Of a stretch of DNA of 64,000 bases, positions 25,610 to 34,450 are shown in pieces. The notes beneath the pieces are model-generated. The model was not told the origin of the DNA. It saw only the letters and a program-made list of their open reading frames with translations, and searched no databases. Source of the stretch: Streptomyces sp. NBC_00239 (GTDB lineage Bacteria; Actinomycetota; Actinomycetes; Streptomycetales; Streptomycetaceae); assembly GCF_036194065.1 (NCBI RefSeq), contig NZ_CP108095.1:186001-250000 (forward strand). The letters are read 5' to 3'. Position 1 is the stretch's first letter. Each line of letters starts with the position of its first letter. A program made the translations under genes and the position numbers.

Positions 25610-27006
25610 CCGCGACCACCACCACCGCGGGGGACGCCCGTTTCGCCACGGCCCGGCAGGTGGCCGACGCCGTCCTCTTCGAGGGGTACGTCCTCTACCC
25701 GTACCGGGCGTCCGCGGTGAAGAACCGGATGCGCTGGCAGTTCGGCGTGCTCACACCGCCCGCCTGGGCGCCCGCGCACGGGGAGCACTCCTTCCAGCGC
25801 ACCGAGATCCTGATGGAGCCCCGGGGCGCGGCGACGCTGACCCTGGAGCTGCGCTTCCTGCACGCCCAGCGGCGCACGGTCCAACAGGCCCACCCCGACG
25901 GCACGTTCGAGGACGTCGCCGAACTGCACCTGCCCGACCGGGTGCTCGTACCCTGGGACGAGGGCGTCGAGGAGCGGATCGAGGTGTCCGTCGACGTGGC
26001 CGAACTGGCCGCGGCCGGCGCCTCGTTCCCCTTCACCCGTGCCGCCCGCGAGGAGGCCGAGCCGGTCCTCGGGGAAGGCGGCCGGACGGTGGGCCGCCTG
26101 GTGCGGCGTACCGAGGAGGTCTGCGGGGTGCTGCGGCTCTCGGCCGCCGAACTCGACGGCCCCTACCGGGTGGTGAAGCTCACCGCGGTCGTCGAGAACA
26201 CCGGTCCGTGGGACCCGGACGGGGACCTCGCGACGCGCGAGGAGGCACTGCCCCGCTCGCTGGTCGCCGCGCACCTCCTCCTGGGGCTGAGCGCCGGGTC
26301 GTTCCTGTCGATGACCGACCCGCCCGAGTGGGCCCGGGGCGCGGTCGGGACGTGCGAGAACCGGCACACCTGGCCCGTGCTTGCGGGCGAGCCCGGCCGC
26401 GCGGACGTGGTGCTGTCCTCCCCCATCATCCTGGAGGACCACCCGGCCATCGCACCCGAGAGCGCCGGCGCCATGTACGACGCCACGGAGATCGACGAGA
26501 TCCTCGCCCTGCGCACCGCCGCCCTCACCGAGGAGGAGAAACGGGAGGCCCGCGGGACGGATCCGCGCGCGGCCGCCGTGATCGACCTGGCCGACACCAT
26601 GCCGCCCGAGGTGCTGGAGCGCCTGCACGGCGCCGTCCGCGGCCTGCGCGAGATCACCGGCGAGGCCGACCCGGACGCGGGGGCGCTGTTCCGGCCCGAG
26701 ACCCCCTGGTGGGACCCGGCGGGCGCCGACCCCCAGGACCCGGCCCCGGACCACGTCCTGGTCGGCGGCGTCCGGGTGGGCGCCGGCAGCCGCGTGGTCC
26801 TGCGCCCCGGACTGCGGCGCACCGACGCCCAGGACCTCTTCCTCCAAGGCCGGTCCGCCCAGGTGGAGGCCGTCCTGCACGACGTCGACGGGGGCGTGCA
26901 CCTCGCGGTGACCGTGGACGGCGACCCGGGCGCGGACATCCGCCGCGAGCAGGGCAGGTTCCTCTACTTCCAGCCGGACGAGGTCACCCCCGCGGAGCAG
27001 GCATGA
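25606..27006 (+). CDS. Unrecognised 466-residue hydrogenase-operon protein
   Basis: I do not recognise a named domain. Visible features: an N-terminal stretch ADAVLFEGYVLYPYRASAVK with NRMRWQFGVLTPPAW, a beta-rich middle, a conserved-looking block LVAAHLLLGLSAGSFLSMTD with PPEWARGAVGTCENRHTWPV, and a C-terminal DHVLVGGVRVGAGSRVVLRP followed by a FLYFQPDEV end. The sequence is acidic, with no signal peptide and no Cys cluster. Four-base overlaps link it to the genes on both sides. The strict position between DUF6084 and the protease suggests a dedicated maturation, scaffold or membrane-docking function for the hydrogenase. Confidence 0.85.
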   Translation: MTATTTTAGDARFATARQVADAVLFEGYVLYPYRASAVKNRMRWQFGVLTPPAWAPAHGEHSFQRTEILMEPRGAATLTLELRFLHAQRRTVQQAHPDGTFEDVAELHLPDRVLVPWDEGVEERIEVSVDVAELAAAGASFPFTRAAREEAEPVLGEGGRTVGRLVRRTEEVCGVLRLSAAELDGPYRVVKLTAVVENTGPWDPDGDLATREEALPRSLVAAHLLLGLSAGSFLSMTDPPEWARGAVGTCENRHTWPVLAGEPGRADVVLSSPIILEDHPAIAPESAGAMYDATEIDEILALRTAALTEEEKREARGTDPRAAAVIDLADTMPPEVLERLHGAVRGLREITGEADPDAGALFRPETPWWDPAGADPQDPAPDHVLVGGVRVGAGSRVVLRPGLRRTDAQDLFLQGRSAQVEAVLHDVDGGVHLAVTVDGDPGADIRREQGRFLYFQPDEVTPAEQA

Positions 27007-27545
27007 ACGGCCGGACCCTGATCGCCGGCATCGGCAACGTCTTCCTCGGCGACGACGGCTTCGGCGTGGAGACGCTGCGGGCCCTGTCCGCGCACCCGCT
27101 GCCGCAGGGCGTACAGGCGGTGGACTTCGGGGTGCGCGGGGTCCACCTCGCCTACCAGCTGCTCGACGGGTACGACACCGTCGTCCTCGTCGACGCCACC
27201 GCGCGCGGCGGGGCCCCCGGCACCCTGTACCTGATCGAGGTCGGCGCGGGCGACACGGGGAGCGCGCCGGGCGGCGGCACCCTCGACGGCCACGACATGT
27301 CGCCCGCCACCGTGCTCGCCCTGCTGGACACCCTGTGCGCCGGGACCGGCACCGCGCCCCCCGGGCGCGTCCTGGTCCTCGGCTGCGAACCCGACTGCGT
27401 CGAGGAGGGCATCGGGCTGAGCCCGCCGGTGGCCGCCGCGGTCCCGGAAGCCGTACGGGCCCTCCTGGAGCTGCTCGCGGACGAGGAGCCGCCGGGGCCC
27501 GGCGTGCACGAACCGGCCCGCCGTGAACTGAGGAGAACCCCTTGA
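27003..27545 (+). CDS. Hydrogenase maturation protease
   Basis: A 180-residue nickel-dependent endopeptidase of the HyaD/HycI family that trims the large-subunit C-terminus. Metal ligands are visible: the N-terminal GIGNVFLGDDGFGVE (acidic ligand equivalent to Glu16 of HybD at the DDGFG position), Asp in VVLVDATARGG, and His in LDGHDMSPATVLALL. It ends with a Pro/Glu-rich tail. ATG 27003 overlaps the previous stop by four bases. Its substrate should be the 23-residue tail after His571 of the large subunit. Confidence 0.93.
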   Translation: MNGRTLIAGIGNVFLGDDGFGVETLRALSAHPLPQGVQAVDFGVRGVHLAYQLLDGYDTVVLVDATARGGAPGTLYLIEVGAGDTGSAPGGGTLDGHDMSPATVLALLDTLCAGTGTAPPGRVLVLGCEPDCVEEGIGLSPPVAAAVPEAVRALLELLADEEPPGPGVHEPARRELRRTP

Positions 27546-27591
27546 CGAACGCCGTGCGCAAACCCCCGAGCAATCCCCCGAGGAGAACGAC

Positions 27592-27696
27592 ATGAAGAAG
27601 GCCGTCATCTGCGCAGCCGCGGCCGTGGCCATGGCCGCCGTGCTCCGGCAGGTGCTCCCCGACATCCAGCGCTACCTGCGCATCCGCAGGATGTGA
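27592..27696 (+). CDS. 34-residue DUF6893-type single-helix peptide
   Basis: A very short gene: MKKAVICAAAAVAMAAVLRQ, then a tail with PDIQRYLRIRRM. The layout (KK, about 17 hydrophobic residues, a basic C-terminus) fits a single membrane-spanning peptide of the DUF6893 type common in Streptomyces. ATG 27592 has GAGGAG eight bases upstream. It lies inside the hydrogenase block, between the protease and hypA, so it might tether the complex to the membrane or be a small extra subunit; this is inference. A still smaller frame starting with TTG 27542 (17 codons, overlapping the protease stop) may couple its translation. Confidence 0.7.
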   Translation: MKKAVICAAAAVAMAAVLRQVLPDIQRYLRIRRM

Positions 27697-27809
27697 CTCC
27701 CGCAGCGCCCCGCCGCCCGAATGGCGTACGGGGCGCACGGCACGTCGGCGTGCCCGACCTCCGGGCCCCCCTCCGGCCGGTGTAATGAGCCCCGGCAGGA
27801 CGGAGACCG

Positions 27810-28205
27810 ATGCACGAGATGTCGATCGCCATGGCCGTCGTGGGCCAGGTGGAAGAGGCGGCGCCGGACGGCGCGGCGGGGATCGTCCGCCGAGTGGAGC
27901 TCCAGGTAGGCGAGTTGGCGGGAGTGGTCCCGGACTCCCTCGCCTTCTGTTTCGAACTCGCCTGCGCCGGAACGGTACTGGAGGGTGCGGAACTCGTCAT
28001 CGCGCCCGTGCCGGCCCGGGCACACTGCGGCGCCTGCTCGGGTGAATGGGCCCCGGGCATGCCCCCCGACCTGTGCTGCCCGGCCTGCGGGAAGGCCACG
28101 GAGGTCGCGCTGCGGTCGGGACGCGAGCTACGCATTCTCACCGTGACCTGGGAGGACGCTCCGGAAGCGGCCCCCTGCCGGGCACCGATCTCCGAGGAGG
28201 CCTGA
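27810..28205 (+). CDS. hypA: Hydrogenase nickel metallochaperone HypA
   Basis: A 131-residue nickel and zinc protein. The N-terminal MHEMSIA carries the nickel-binding His2; the zinc finger is C-x2-C (HCGACSG) and C-x2-C (CCPACGK). Family length is 110-130. With HypB it delivers nickel to the immature large subunit. ATG 27810 follows a GACGGAGACCG sequence; the gene begins 113 bp after the short peptide gene, so an internal promoter is possible. HypB starts four bases after its stop. Confidence 0.96.
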   Translation: MHEMSIAMAVVGQVEEAAPDGAAGIVRRVELQVGELAGVVPDSLAFCFELACAGTVLEGAELVIAPVPARAHCGACSGEWAPGMPPDLCCPACGKATEVALRSGRELRILTVTWEDAPEAAPCRAPISEEA

Positions 28206-28208
28206 ACC

Positions 28209-29048
28209 ATGTGCCGAGTGGTCGACCTGCAACAGGCGGTACTCGCCAAGAACGACGGGGCCGCGCGGGCCCTGCGCACCGAACTCACCGCCCGCGGCAC
28301 GACGGTCGTCAACCTGCTGTCCAGCCCGGGCAGCGGCAAGACCGCCCTGCTGGAACGGGAACTGCTGCTCGCCCGCGAGCAGGGGGTGGCCGTGGCCGCC
28401 CTCACCGCGGACCTGGCCACCGAGAACGACGCCGTGCGGCTGGCCCGTTCGGGGGCCCTGGTCAAGCAGGTCCTCACCGACGGCCTCTGCCACCTGGAGG
28501 CCTCGATGCTGGCCCGCCACCTGGACGGCTGGCTTCCCGAGGAGACGCGGCTGCTGTTCGTGGAGAACGTGGGCAATCTGGTCTGCCCCGCGTCCTACGA
28601 CCTCGGGGAGTCGCTGCGCGTGGTCCTCGCTTCGGTGACCGAGGGCGAGGACAAGCCGCTGAAGTATCCGACCGCCTTCGGGCCGGCCCACCTGGTGGTG
28701 GTCACCAAGACCGACATCGCGCGGGCCGTCGACTTCGACGAGGCGGCCTTCCGCGCCAACGTCCAGCGGGTCAATCCGGGCGTGGAGGTGGTGCTCACCT
28801 CGGCCCGCAGCGGTGACGGCGTGGGGCTCCTGCTGGACCGGGCGCGGGCGATCGGGAACGGCGCGGCGGCACACGTCCCGGTGATGGCCCGGCCGCAGGA
28901 CGACACCCGCGGACCCGGCCCCGGGCACGCGCACCCCCACGTGCACGACCACGACCACGACCACGACCACGGTCCGGGACACACGCACGACGAGGGGCAC
29001 GTGCACCACCACGGGCAGCCCGGCCCCACCGTGGCGCAGACCCGCTGA
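28209..29048 (+). CDS. hypB: Hydrogenase nickel-incorporation GTPase HypB, His tail at C-terminus
   Basis: A 279-residue SIMIBI GTPase. The start MCRVVDLQQAVL is the usual HypB beginning, the P-loop is LSSPGSGKTALL (residues 37-48), VENVGNLVCPASYDLGE carries the metal-site Cys, and VVTKTDIA the guanine-specific motif. Odd: the His-rich nickel-storage stretch, normally near the N-terminus, forms a C-terminal tail here (residues 239-269, 14 His within 31 residues, including HDHDHDHDH). It is followed by a short Pro/Gln end. The stop overlaps the hypF start by one base. GTP hydrolysis should drive nickel transfer together with HypA. Confidence 0.96.
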   Translation: MCRVVDLQQAVLAKNDGAARALRTELTARGTTVVNLLSSPGSGKTALLERELLLAREQGVAVAALTADLATENDAVRLARSGALVKQVLTDGLCHLEASMLARHLDGWLPEETRLLFVENVGNLVCPASYDLGESLRVVLASVTEGEDKPLKYPTAFGPAHLVVVTKTDIARAVDFDEAAFRANVQRVNPGVEVVLTSARSGDGVGLLLDRARAIGNGAAAHVPVMARPQDDTRGPGPGHAHPHVHDHDHDHDHGPGHTHDEGHVHHHGQPGPTVAQTR

Positions 29049-31513
29049 TGGAGTCCGTGGAGCGCCGCCGGGTCACCGTCCACGGCGTCGTGCAAGGCGT
29101 CGGCTTCCGGCCGTACGTCTACGCCCGCGCCACCGGACTGGGGCTGGCCGGGCACGTCACCAACACTCCGGAAGGCGTGGTGACCGAGGTCGAGGGCGCG
29201 CCCGCCGCAGTGTCGGCGTTCTGCGAGCGGCTCGCGGCCGACGCGCCCCCGCTGGCCGTCGTCGACGCGGTGGACCACTGCGCGGTCCCGGTGGTCGGCG
29301 GCGGCGGATTCTCGATCATCCCCTCGCGCGGCGGCGGACCCGCCCGGACCCTGGTCTCCCCGGACACCGCCACCTGCGCCGCCTGCCTGGCCGAACTGGC
29401 GGATCCCGCCGACCGGCGCCACCGGCACCCCTTCATCACGTGCACGCACTGCGGGCCCCGCTTCACGATCGTCACCGGGCTGCCCTACGACCGCGCCCAC
29501 ACCACCATGGCCGGCTTCCCGATGTGCCCCGACTGCGCCCGCGAGTACGCCGATCCCGCCGACCGCCGCTTCCATGCCCAGCCGGTGGCCTGCCCCGCCT
29601 GCGGCCCCCGGCTGCGGCTGCTCGCCGCGGTGCGCACCGCGCCCGGCACGCCGTACGGCGGCACGCCCGCGACCCCGTACACGATCCCGTACGGACCGCC
29701 GGACGGGCCGCCGTACGAGGTCGGCGGCGCGGACCCGGTGGCGGCGGCGCGCCGGATGCTGGCCGGGGGCGCGATCCTGGCGGTCAAGGGGCTCGGCGGT
29801 TACCACCTGGCGTGCGACGCCGCCCGGCCGGCGGCCGTGGCGGAACTGCGCCGCCGCAAGTCCCGCGGCGACAAGCCCTTCGCCGTGATGGTCCGCGACC
29901 TCGCGGAGGCGGAGCGCCTGGCGCACCTCGGTCCGGAGGAGCGCGCCTTGCTCACCGGCAGCGTCCGGCCCATCGTGCTGCTCCGGCGGCGCGGCGACGC
30001 CCGGGGCCCGGGAGCGCCGGCCGAGGAGGTCGCCCCGCGCAGCCCCGACCTCGGCGTCATGCTCCCGTACACGCCGGTGCACCACCTGCTGTTCGGGCTG
30101 CCCGGCGATCCGCCCGGGCCCCGGCTGCTCGTCATGACCAGCGGGAATCTCGCGGGCGAGCCCATCGTGACCGACGAGGCCGAAGCCCTGGAGCGACTCG
30201 CCGGGATCGCCGACGGCTGGCTCACGCACGACCGCCCCATCCACGTGCCGTGCGACGACTCGGTGGTGCGGGTGTGCGACGGCGAGACCCTGCCGGTCCG
30301 GCGCTCGCGCGGCTATGCCCCGCTGCCGGTCGCCCTGCCGCTGCCGGTTCCGCCCACGCTGGCCACCGGGGGCGACCTCAAGAACGCGCTGTGCCTCGGC
30401 GAGGGCCGGCAGGCCTGGCTGTCGGCGCACATCGGCGACATGGACGATCTCGCCACCCAGGACGCCTTCGAGCGGGCCGGCCGGCAGCTGGAGTCCATCA
30501 CCGGCGTCCGGCCCGAGCACCTGGCCTCCGACCGGCATCCCGGCTACCGGTCGGGCCGGTGGGCGGCCCGCAACGCCGGTGGCCGTCCGCTGGTGCGCGT
30601 GCAGCACCACCACGCGCACATCGCGGCGGCGATGGCCGAGCACGGTCTGGACGCGGGCCGGCGGGTCATCGGAGTCGCCTTCGACGGCACCGGCTACGGC
30701 GACGACGGCGCGGTGTGGGGCGGTGAAGTGCTCCTCGCCGACTACGCCGGGTTCACCCGCTTCGCCCATCTCGCGTACGTCCCGCTGCCGGGTGGCGACG
30801 CCGCCGTGCGGCGGCCGTACCGCATGGCCCTGTCGCACCTGCGGGCGGCGGGCCTCCCGTGGGATCCGGACCTGCCGTGCACCGCCGACTGCCCGGATGA
30901 CGAACTACGCGTACTGGCGCGCCAGTTGGATCGCGGGCTGAACTGCGTGCCGACGTCCAGCATGGGCAGGCTCTTCGACGCGGTCTCCTCGCTGGCGGGC
31001 ATCTGCCACCGTTCCGGCTACGAGGCCCAGGCGGCGATGGAGCTGGAGAACGCAGCACTGGGGGCCGCCGTACGCGACGACCCCGTCGGCTACGCCTTCC
31101 GCCTGTACTCCCCGGGCCCCGGCTCGTCCGGCCCGGTCACCGCGGACCCGGCGCCGCTGCTGGCGGCGGCGGTGGCCGACCTGCGGGCGGGCGTGGACCC
31201 GTCGGTGATCGCGGCCCGCTTCCACGCCGGCACCACCGCGCTCGTCGGCCGGCTGTGCGCGCTGGCGCGCGACCGGCACGGGCTCGACACGGTGGTCCTG
31301 ACCGGCGGGGTCTTCGCCAACACGCTGCTGTCCTCGGCCTGCGCCCGCACCCTGCGCGAGCTCGGGTTCACGGTACTGCGGCACCGCAGGGTGCCGCCGA
31401 ACGACGGCGGGCTGGCACTCGGCCAGCTCGTGGTGGCCGCCGCTCGCGAGGTCACCGACCCACCACAGCGAGGAGAGGCCCATGTGCCTGGCGGTACCCG
31501 GCAGAGTGCTTGA
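29048..31513 (+). CDS. hypF: Carbamoyltransferase HypF (CN-ligand synthesis)
   Basis: An 821-residue multidomain enzyme that activates carbamoyl phosphate and passes the carbamoyl group to HypE. Domains in order: acylphosphatase-like (residues ~5-92, VHGVVQGVGFRPYVYARA), two zinc fingers (CAACLAEL...CTHCGPRF and CPDCAREY...CPACGPRL), YrdC-like nucleotide-binding domain (~220-400, with KSRGDKPFAVMVRD) and Kae1/TobZ-like domain with HHHAHIAAAMAEHG and GVAFDGTGYGDDG. Odd: a Pro/Tyr/Gly-rich insertion (PYGGTPATPYTIPYGPPDG) lies between the zinc-finger and YrdC parts. The last 32 bases overlap hypC. Confidence 0.96.
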   Translation: MESVERRRVTVHGVVQGVGFRPYVYARATGLGLAGHVTNTPEGVVTEVEGAPAAVSAFCERLAADAPPLAVVDAVDHCAVPVVGGGGFSIIPSRGGGPARTLVSPDTATCAACLAELADPADRRHRHPFITCTHCGPRFTIVTGLPYDRAHTTMAGFPMCPDCAREYADPADRRFHAQPVACPACGPRLRLLAAVRTAPGTPYGGTPATPYTIPYGPPDGPPYEVGGADPVAAARRMLAGGAILAVKGLGGYHLACDAARPAAVAELRRRKSRGDKPFAVMVRDLAEAERLAHLGPEERALLTGSVRPIVLLRRRGDARGPGAPAEEVAPRSPDLGVMLPYTPVHHLLFGLPGDPPGPRLLVMTSGNLAGEPIVTDEAEALERLAGIADGWLTHDRPIHVPCDDSVVRVCDGETLPVRRSRGYAPLPVALPLPVPPTLATGGDLKNALCLGEGRQAWLSAHIGDMDDLATQDAFERAGRQLESITGVRPEHLASDRHPGYRSGRWAARNAGGRPLVRVQHHHAHIAAAMAEHGLDAGRRVIGVAFDGTGYGDDGAVWGGEVLLADYAGFTRFAHLAYVPLPGGDAAVRRPYRMALSHLRAAGLPWDPDLPCTADCPDDELRVLARQLDRGLNCVPTSSMGRLFDAVSSLAGICHRSGYEAQAAMELENAALGAAVRDDPVGYAFRLYSPGPGSSGPVTADPAPLLAAAVADLRAGVDPSVIAARFHAGTTALVGRLCALARDRHGLDTVVLTGGVFANTLLSSACARTLRELGFTVLRHRRVPPNDGGLALGQLVVAAAREVTDPPQRGEAHVPGGTRQSA

Positions 31514-31769
31514 CATCGCGGAGCGGGACGGCACCCGGATGGCGACCGTGGACTTCGGCGGCGTGCAGAAGGAGGTGTGCCTGGAGTACCTGCCGGACCT
31601 ACGGGTCGGCGAGTACGCCATCGTCCACGTGGGGTTCGCCCTGCAGCGGCTGGACGAGGAGTCCGCCAAGCAGACCCTGGAGCTGTTCGCGGAACTCGGG
31701 ATGCTGCAAGAGGAGTTCGGCGACCCGTGGGAACTGGCCGCGGGGCCCGACGAAGGAGCAGGGGAATGA
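31482..31769 (+). CDS. hypC: Hydrogenase chaperone HypC
   Basis: A 95-residue OB-fold chaperone starting [12 protein letters not shown]; Cys2 is the essential iron ligand used to hold the Fe(CN)2CO moiety with HypD. The core [17 protein letters not shown], then [19 protein letters not shown] is standard. AGGAGAGG precedes the ATG inside the end of hypF, so the 32-base overlap is deliberate coupling rather than mis-annotation. Its stop overlaps the hypD start by four bases. Confidence 0.96.
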   Translation: MCLAVPGRVLDIAERDGTRMATVDFGGVQKEVCLEYLPDLRVGEYAIVHVGFALQRLDEESAKQTLELFAELGMLQEEFGDPWELAAGPDEGAGE

Positions 31770-32908
31770 AGTACATCGACGAATTCCAGGACCCGGCGCT
31801 CGCCCGCCGGCTCCTGGACGAGATCCACGCCACGGTGACCCGCCCGTGGGCGCTGATGGAGGTGTGCGGCGGCCAGACCCACACCATCATCCGGCACGGC
31901 ATCGACCAACTCCTGCCCGATCAGGTGGAGTTGATCCACGGGCCGGGCTGCCCGGTGTGCGTCACCCCGCTGGAGGTCATCGACAAGGCGCTGGAGATCG
32001 CCTCCCGGCCGGGCGTCATCTTCTGCTCCTTCGGGGACATGCTCCGGGTCCCGGGGACCGGCCGCGACCTGTTCCGGGTGCGCAGCGAGGGCGGTGACGT
32101 CCGGGTGGTCTACTCGCCGCTCGACGCGCTGACGATCGCCCGGCAGAACCCGGACCGGGAAGTCGTCTTCTTCGGCATCGGCTTCGAAACCACCGCCCCG
32201 CCGAACGCCATGACGGTCCATCAGGCCAAGAAGCTGGGCATCCGCAACTTCAGCCTGCTGGTGTCGCACGTACGGGTTCCCCCGGCGATCGAGGCCATCA
32301 TGCTGTCGCCGAGCTGCCGGGTGCAGGGCTTCCTCGCCGCCGGGCACGTGTGCAGCGTCATGGGCGTGGCGGAGTACCCGGAGCTCGCGGCGCGCCACCG
32401 GGTGCCGATCGTCGTCACGGGATTCGAGCCGCTGGACATCCTCGAAGGGGTCCGGCGGACCGTGCGCCAGCTCGAGCGCGGCGAGCACACCGTGGAGAAC
32501 GCGTACGCGCGGGCCGTCCGCCCGGAGGGCAACCCGGCCGCGCTCGCCATGCTGGCGGACGTCTTCGAGGTCACCGACCGGGCCTGGCGCGGCATCGGGG
32601 TGATCCCCGGCAGCGGCTGGCGACTGGCGGACCGCTACCGCGAGTTCGATGCCGAGCACCGCTTCCAGGTCACCGGGATCACCACGCAGGAGCCCGCCGA
32701 GTGCCGCAGCGGCGAAGTGCTCCAGGGGCTCCTCAAGCCGAACGAGTGCGCGGCCTTCGGCACCGTCTGCACCCCGCGCACGCCGCTCGGCGCCACGATG
32801 GTCTCCAGCGAGGGGGCCTGCGCCGCGTACTACCTCTACCGCCGGCTCGACCTCCAGGCCGCGCCCGCCGCTCCCACGACGCCGCTGGAGGCGAGCCCCG
32901 TTGGCTGA
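31766..32908 (+). CDS. hypD: Hydrogenase Fe-S maturation scaffold HypD
   Basis: A 380-residue Fe-S protein on which the Fe(CN)2CO group is assembled. Conserved motifs: [16 protein letters not shown] with the catalytic Cys, [36 protein letters not shown], and the C-terminal Fe-S Cys in [20 protein letters not shown] and EGACAAYY. Length and order agree with the family. Overlap with hypC upstream and with the TTG of hypE downstream keeps HypC, D and E in balance. Confidence 0.97.
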   Translation: MKYIDEFQDPALARRLLDEIHATVTRPWALMEVCGGQTHTIIRHGIDQLLPDQVELIHGPGCPVCVTPLEVIDKALEIASRPGVIFCSFGDMLRVPGTGRDLFRVRSEGGDVRVVYSPLDALTIARQNPDREVVFFGIGFETTAPPNAMTVHQAKKLGIRNFSLLVSHVRVPPAIEAIMLSPSCRVQGFLAAGHVCSVMGVAEYPELAARHRVPIVVTGFEPLDILEGVRRTVRQLERGEHTVENAYARAVRPEGNPAALAMLADVFEVTDRAWRGIGVIPGSGWRLADRYREFDAEHRFQVTGITTQEPAECRSGEVLQGLLKPNECAAFGTVCTPRTPLGATMVSSEGACAAYYLYRRLDLQAAPAAPTTPLEASPVG

Positions 32909-33965
32909 GACCGCACCGCTGGACGTCGGCTCCTGGACCTGTCCGGCCCCGCTGCGCGACCACCCCCGGGTGGTCATGGGGCACGGCGGGGGTGGCGCCC
33001 TGTCCGCCGAACTCGTCGAGCACCTCTTCATGCCCGCCTTCGGCGGCCCCGCGCTGGCCCAGCTCGGGGACGCCGCCGCGCTCTCGCTGGGCGGCGTCCG
33101 GCTGGCGTTCTCCACGGACTCGTACGTGGTGCGCCCGTTGTTCTTCCCGGGCGGCTGCATCGGCGACCTCGCGGTCAACGGCACGGTCAACGACCTGGCG
33201 ATGAGCGGGGCCCGGCCGGCCTACCTCTCCTGCGGGTTCATCCTGGAGGAGGGCGTCGAGCTGTCCGTCGTGTCGCGGGTGGCCCGGGCGATGGGCGAGG
33301 CCGCCCGGGCCGCCGGCGTGGAGGTGGCCACCGGGGACACCAAGGTCGTCGAGAGCGGCCACGGGGACGGGATCTACGTCAACACCGCGGGCATCGGCCT
33401 CATCCCCGACGGGGTGGACCTGCGCCCGCAGCGGGTCGTGCCCGGCGACGTGGTGATCGTCAGCGGTGACATCGGGCTGCACGGCGTGGCGATCATGAGC
33501 GTGCGGGAGGGCCTGGAGTTCGGGGTGGACGTCGAGAGCGACTGCGCGCCGCTGGGCGGCCTCGTGCAGAGCATGCTCGCGGTCACCCCGGACCTGCACG
33601 TCCTGCGCGACCCCACCCGCGGGGGTCTGGCCGCCTCCCTCAACGAGATCGCGGCGGGCTCCGGCACCGGCGTCGTGATCCACGAGGCCCGGATCCCCGT
33701 ACCCCCGGCGGTTGCAAATGCCTGTTCGATCCTCGGTCTGGACCCGCTGTACGTGGCCAACGAGGGCAAGCTCGTCGCCTTCGTACCTCGCGAGCACGCC
33801 GACGCCGTACTCGACGCGATGCGGGCGCACCCCCTGGGCCGCGGCGCGACCGTGATCGGCGAGACCGTCGAGGCCCACCCGGGCATGGTGGTGGCGCGCA
33901 CCCGGCTGGGTGGCACCCGCGTGGTCGACCTGCCGCTGGGGGAGCAACTCCCGCGGATCTGCTGA
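32901..33965 (+). CDS. hypE: Carbamoyl-dehydratase HypE
   Basis: A 354-residue PurM/ThiL-like ATPase that dehydrates the carbamoyl group on its C-terminal Cys to cyanide. Visible: [18 protein letters not shown] near the N-terminus, [57 protein letters not shown] and the universal C-terminus PRIC ending at the stop. TTG 32901 was chosen since it overlaps the hypD stop, has GGAGG about ten bases upstream, and no ATG precedes the family-conserved part. It closes the hydrogenase block. Confidence 0.96.
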   Translation: MAETAPLDVGSWTCPAPLRDHPRVVMGHGGGGALSAELVEHLFMPAFGGPALAQLGDAAALSLGGVRLAFSTDSYVVRPLFFPGGCIGDLAVNGTVNDLAMSGARPAYLSCGFILEEGVELSVVSRVARAMGEAARAAGVEVATGDTKVVESGHGDGIYVNTAGIGLIPDGVDLRPQRVVPGDVVIVSGDIGLHGVAIMSVREGLEFGVDVESDCAPLGGLVQSMLAVTPDLHVLRDPTRGGLAASLNEIAAGSGTGVVIHEARIPVPPAVANACSILGLDPLYVANEGKLVAFVPREHADAVLDAMRAHPLGRGATVIGETVEAHPGMVVARTRLGGTRVVDLPLGEQLPRIC

Positions 33966-34450
33966 GGACGCACGCCGTCCCGCGCGCCCGGTCCGGCGGG
34001 GGCCGCGAGGTCCCCGCCGTGGGTCAAGCGGCTCTGGGGCGGGTATCCCGTGAGACCACGACGGCCCCGGTGCGCCGGGCAGGCGCCGGACCCCTCCGTC
34101 GCAGGAAGCCAGCGGGTCGAGCGAGACGGTGATCGTCGCGAACCGTTCCCTGGACGCGGTGACCCGAGTCGACCTGTGGTTCCGCGACATCGACGGGCTG
34201 CGACCGGCCGAGTACGAGAGAGTGGACGGCGAGGACGTCGGCGTTGCGCCCGCCCGGCAGGAACCGGGCGAGCACTGCGAAAGCTGACCGCGAGCCGCGC
34301 CTGGCCGATCGCGGGCCGAGCCCCGGCCGAGCACGAGCGCCGAGCACGAGCGTCGAGCGCGGTTCCGCCGACTGGCGCCCGGAGTGCACGCCCCTCCCGG
34401 GCCGCGCAGGGTGGTGCACCCACCCCCTTCGCATCGGAGGTCCGACGTCG
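33966..34450 (+). other. Intergenic stretch with a weak terminator and a short gene fragment
   Basis: An 8-bp stem (CGGCGGGG at 33993-34000 with CCCCGCCG at 34011-34018) 28 bp past the hypE stop could end the hydrogenase transcript. Farther on, a forward frame at 34129-34287 starting GTG encodes VIVANRSLDAVTRVDLWFRD, then GLRPAEYERVDGED; it looks protein-like, has no convincing ribosome site and is probably a fragment. Nothing else is supported. Confidence 0.4.

Noticed and set aside
28938..28968. HDHDHDHDH run considered a sequencing artefact
   Set aside because: Frame stays open to the expected stop overlapping hypF and other His residues follow, as in real nickel-storing HypB tails.
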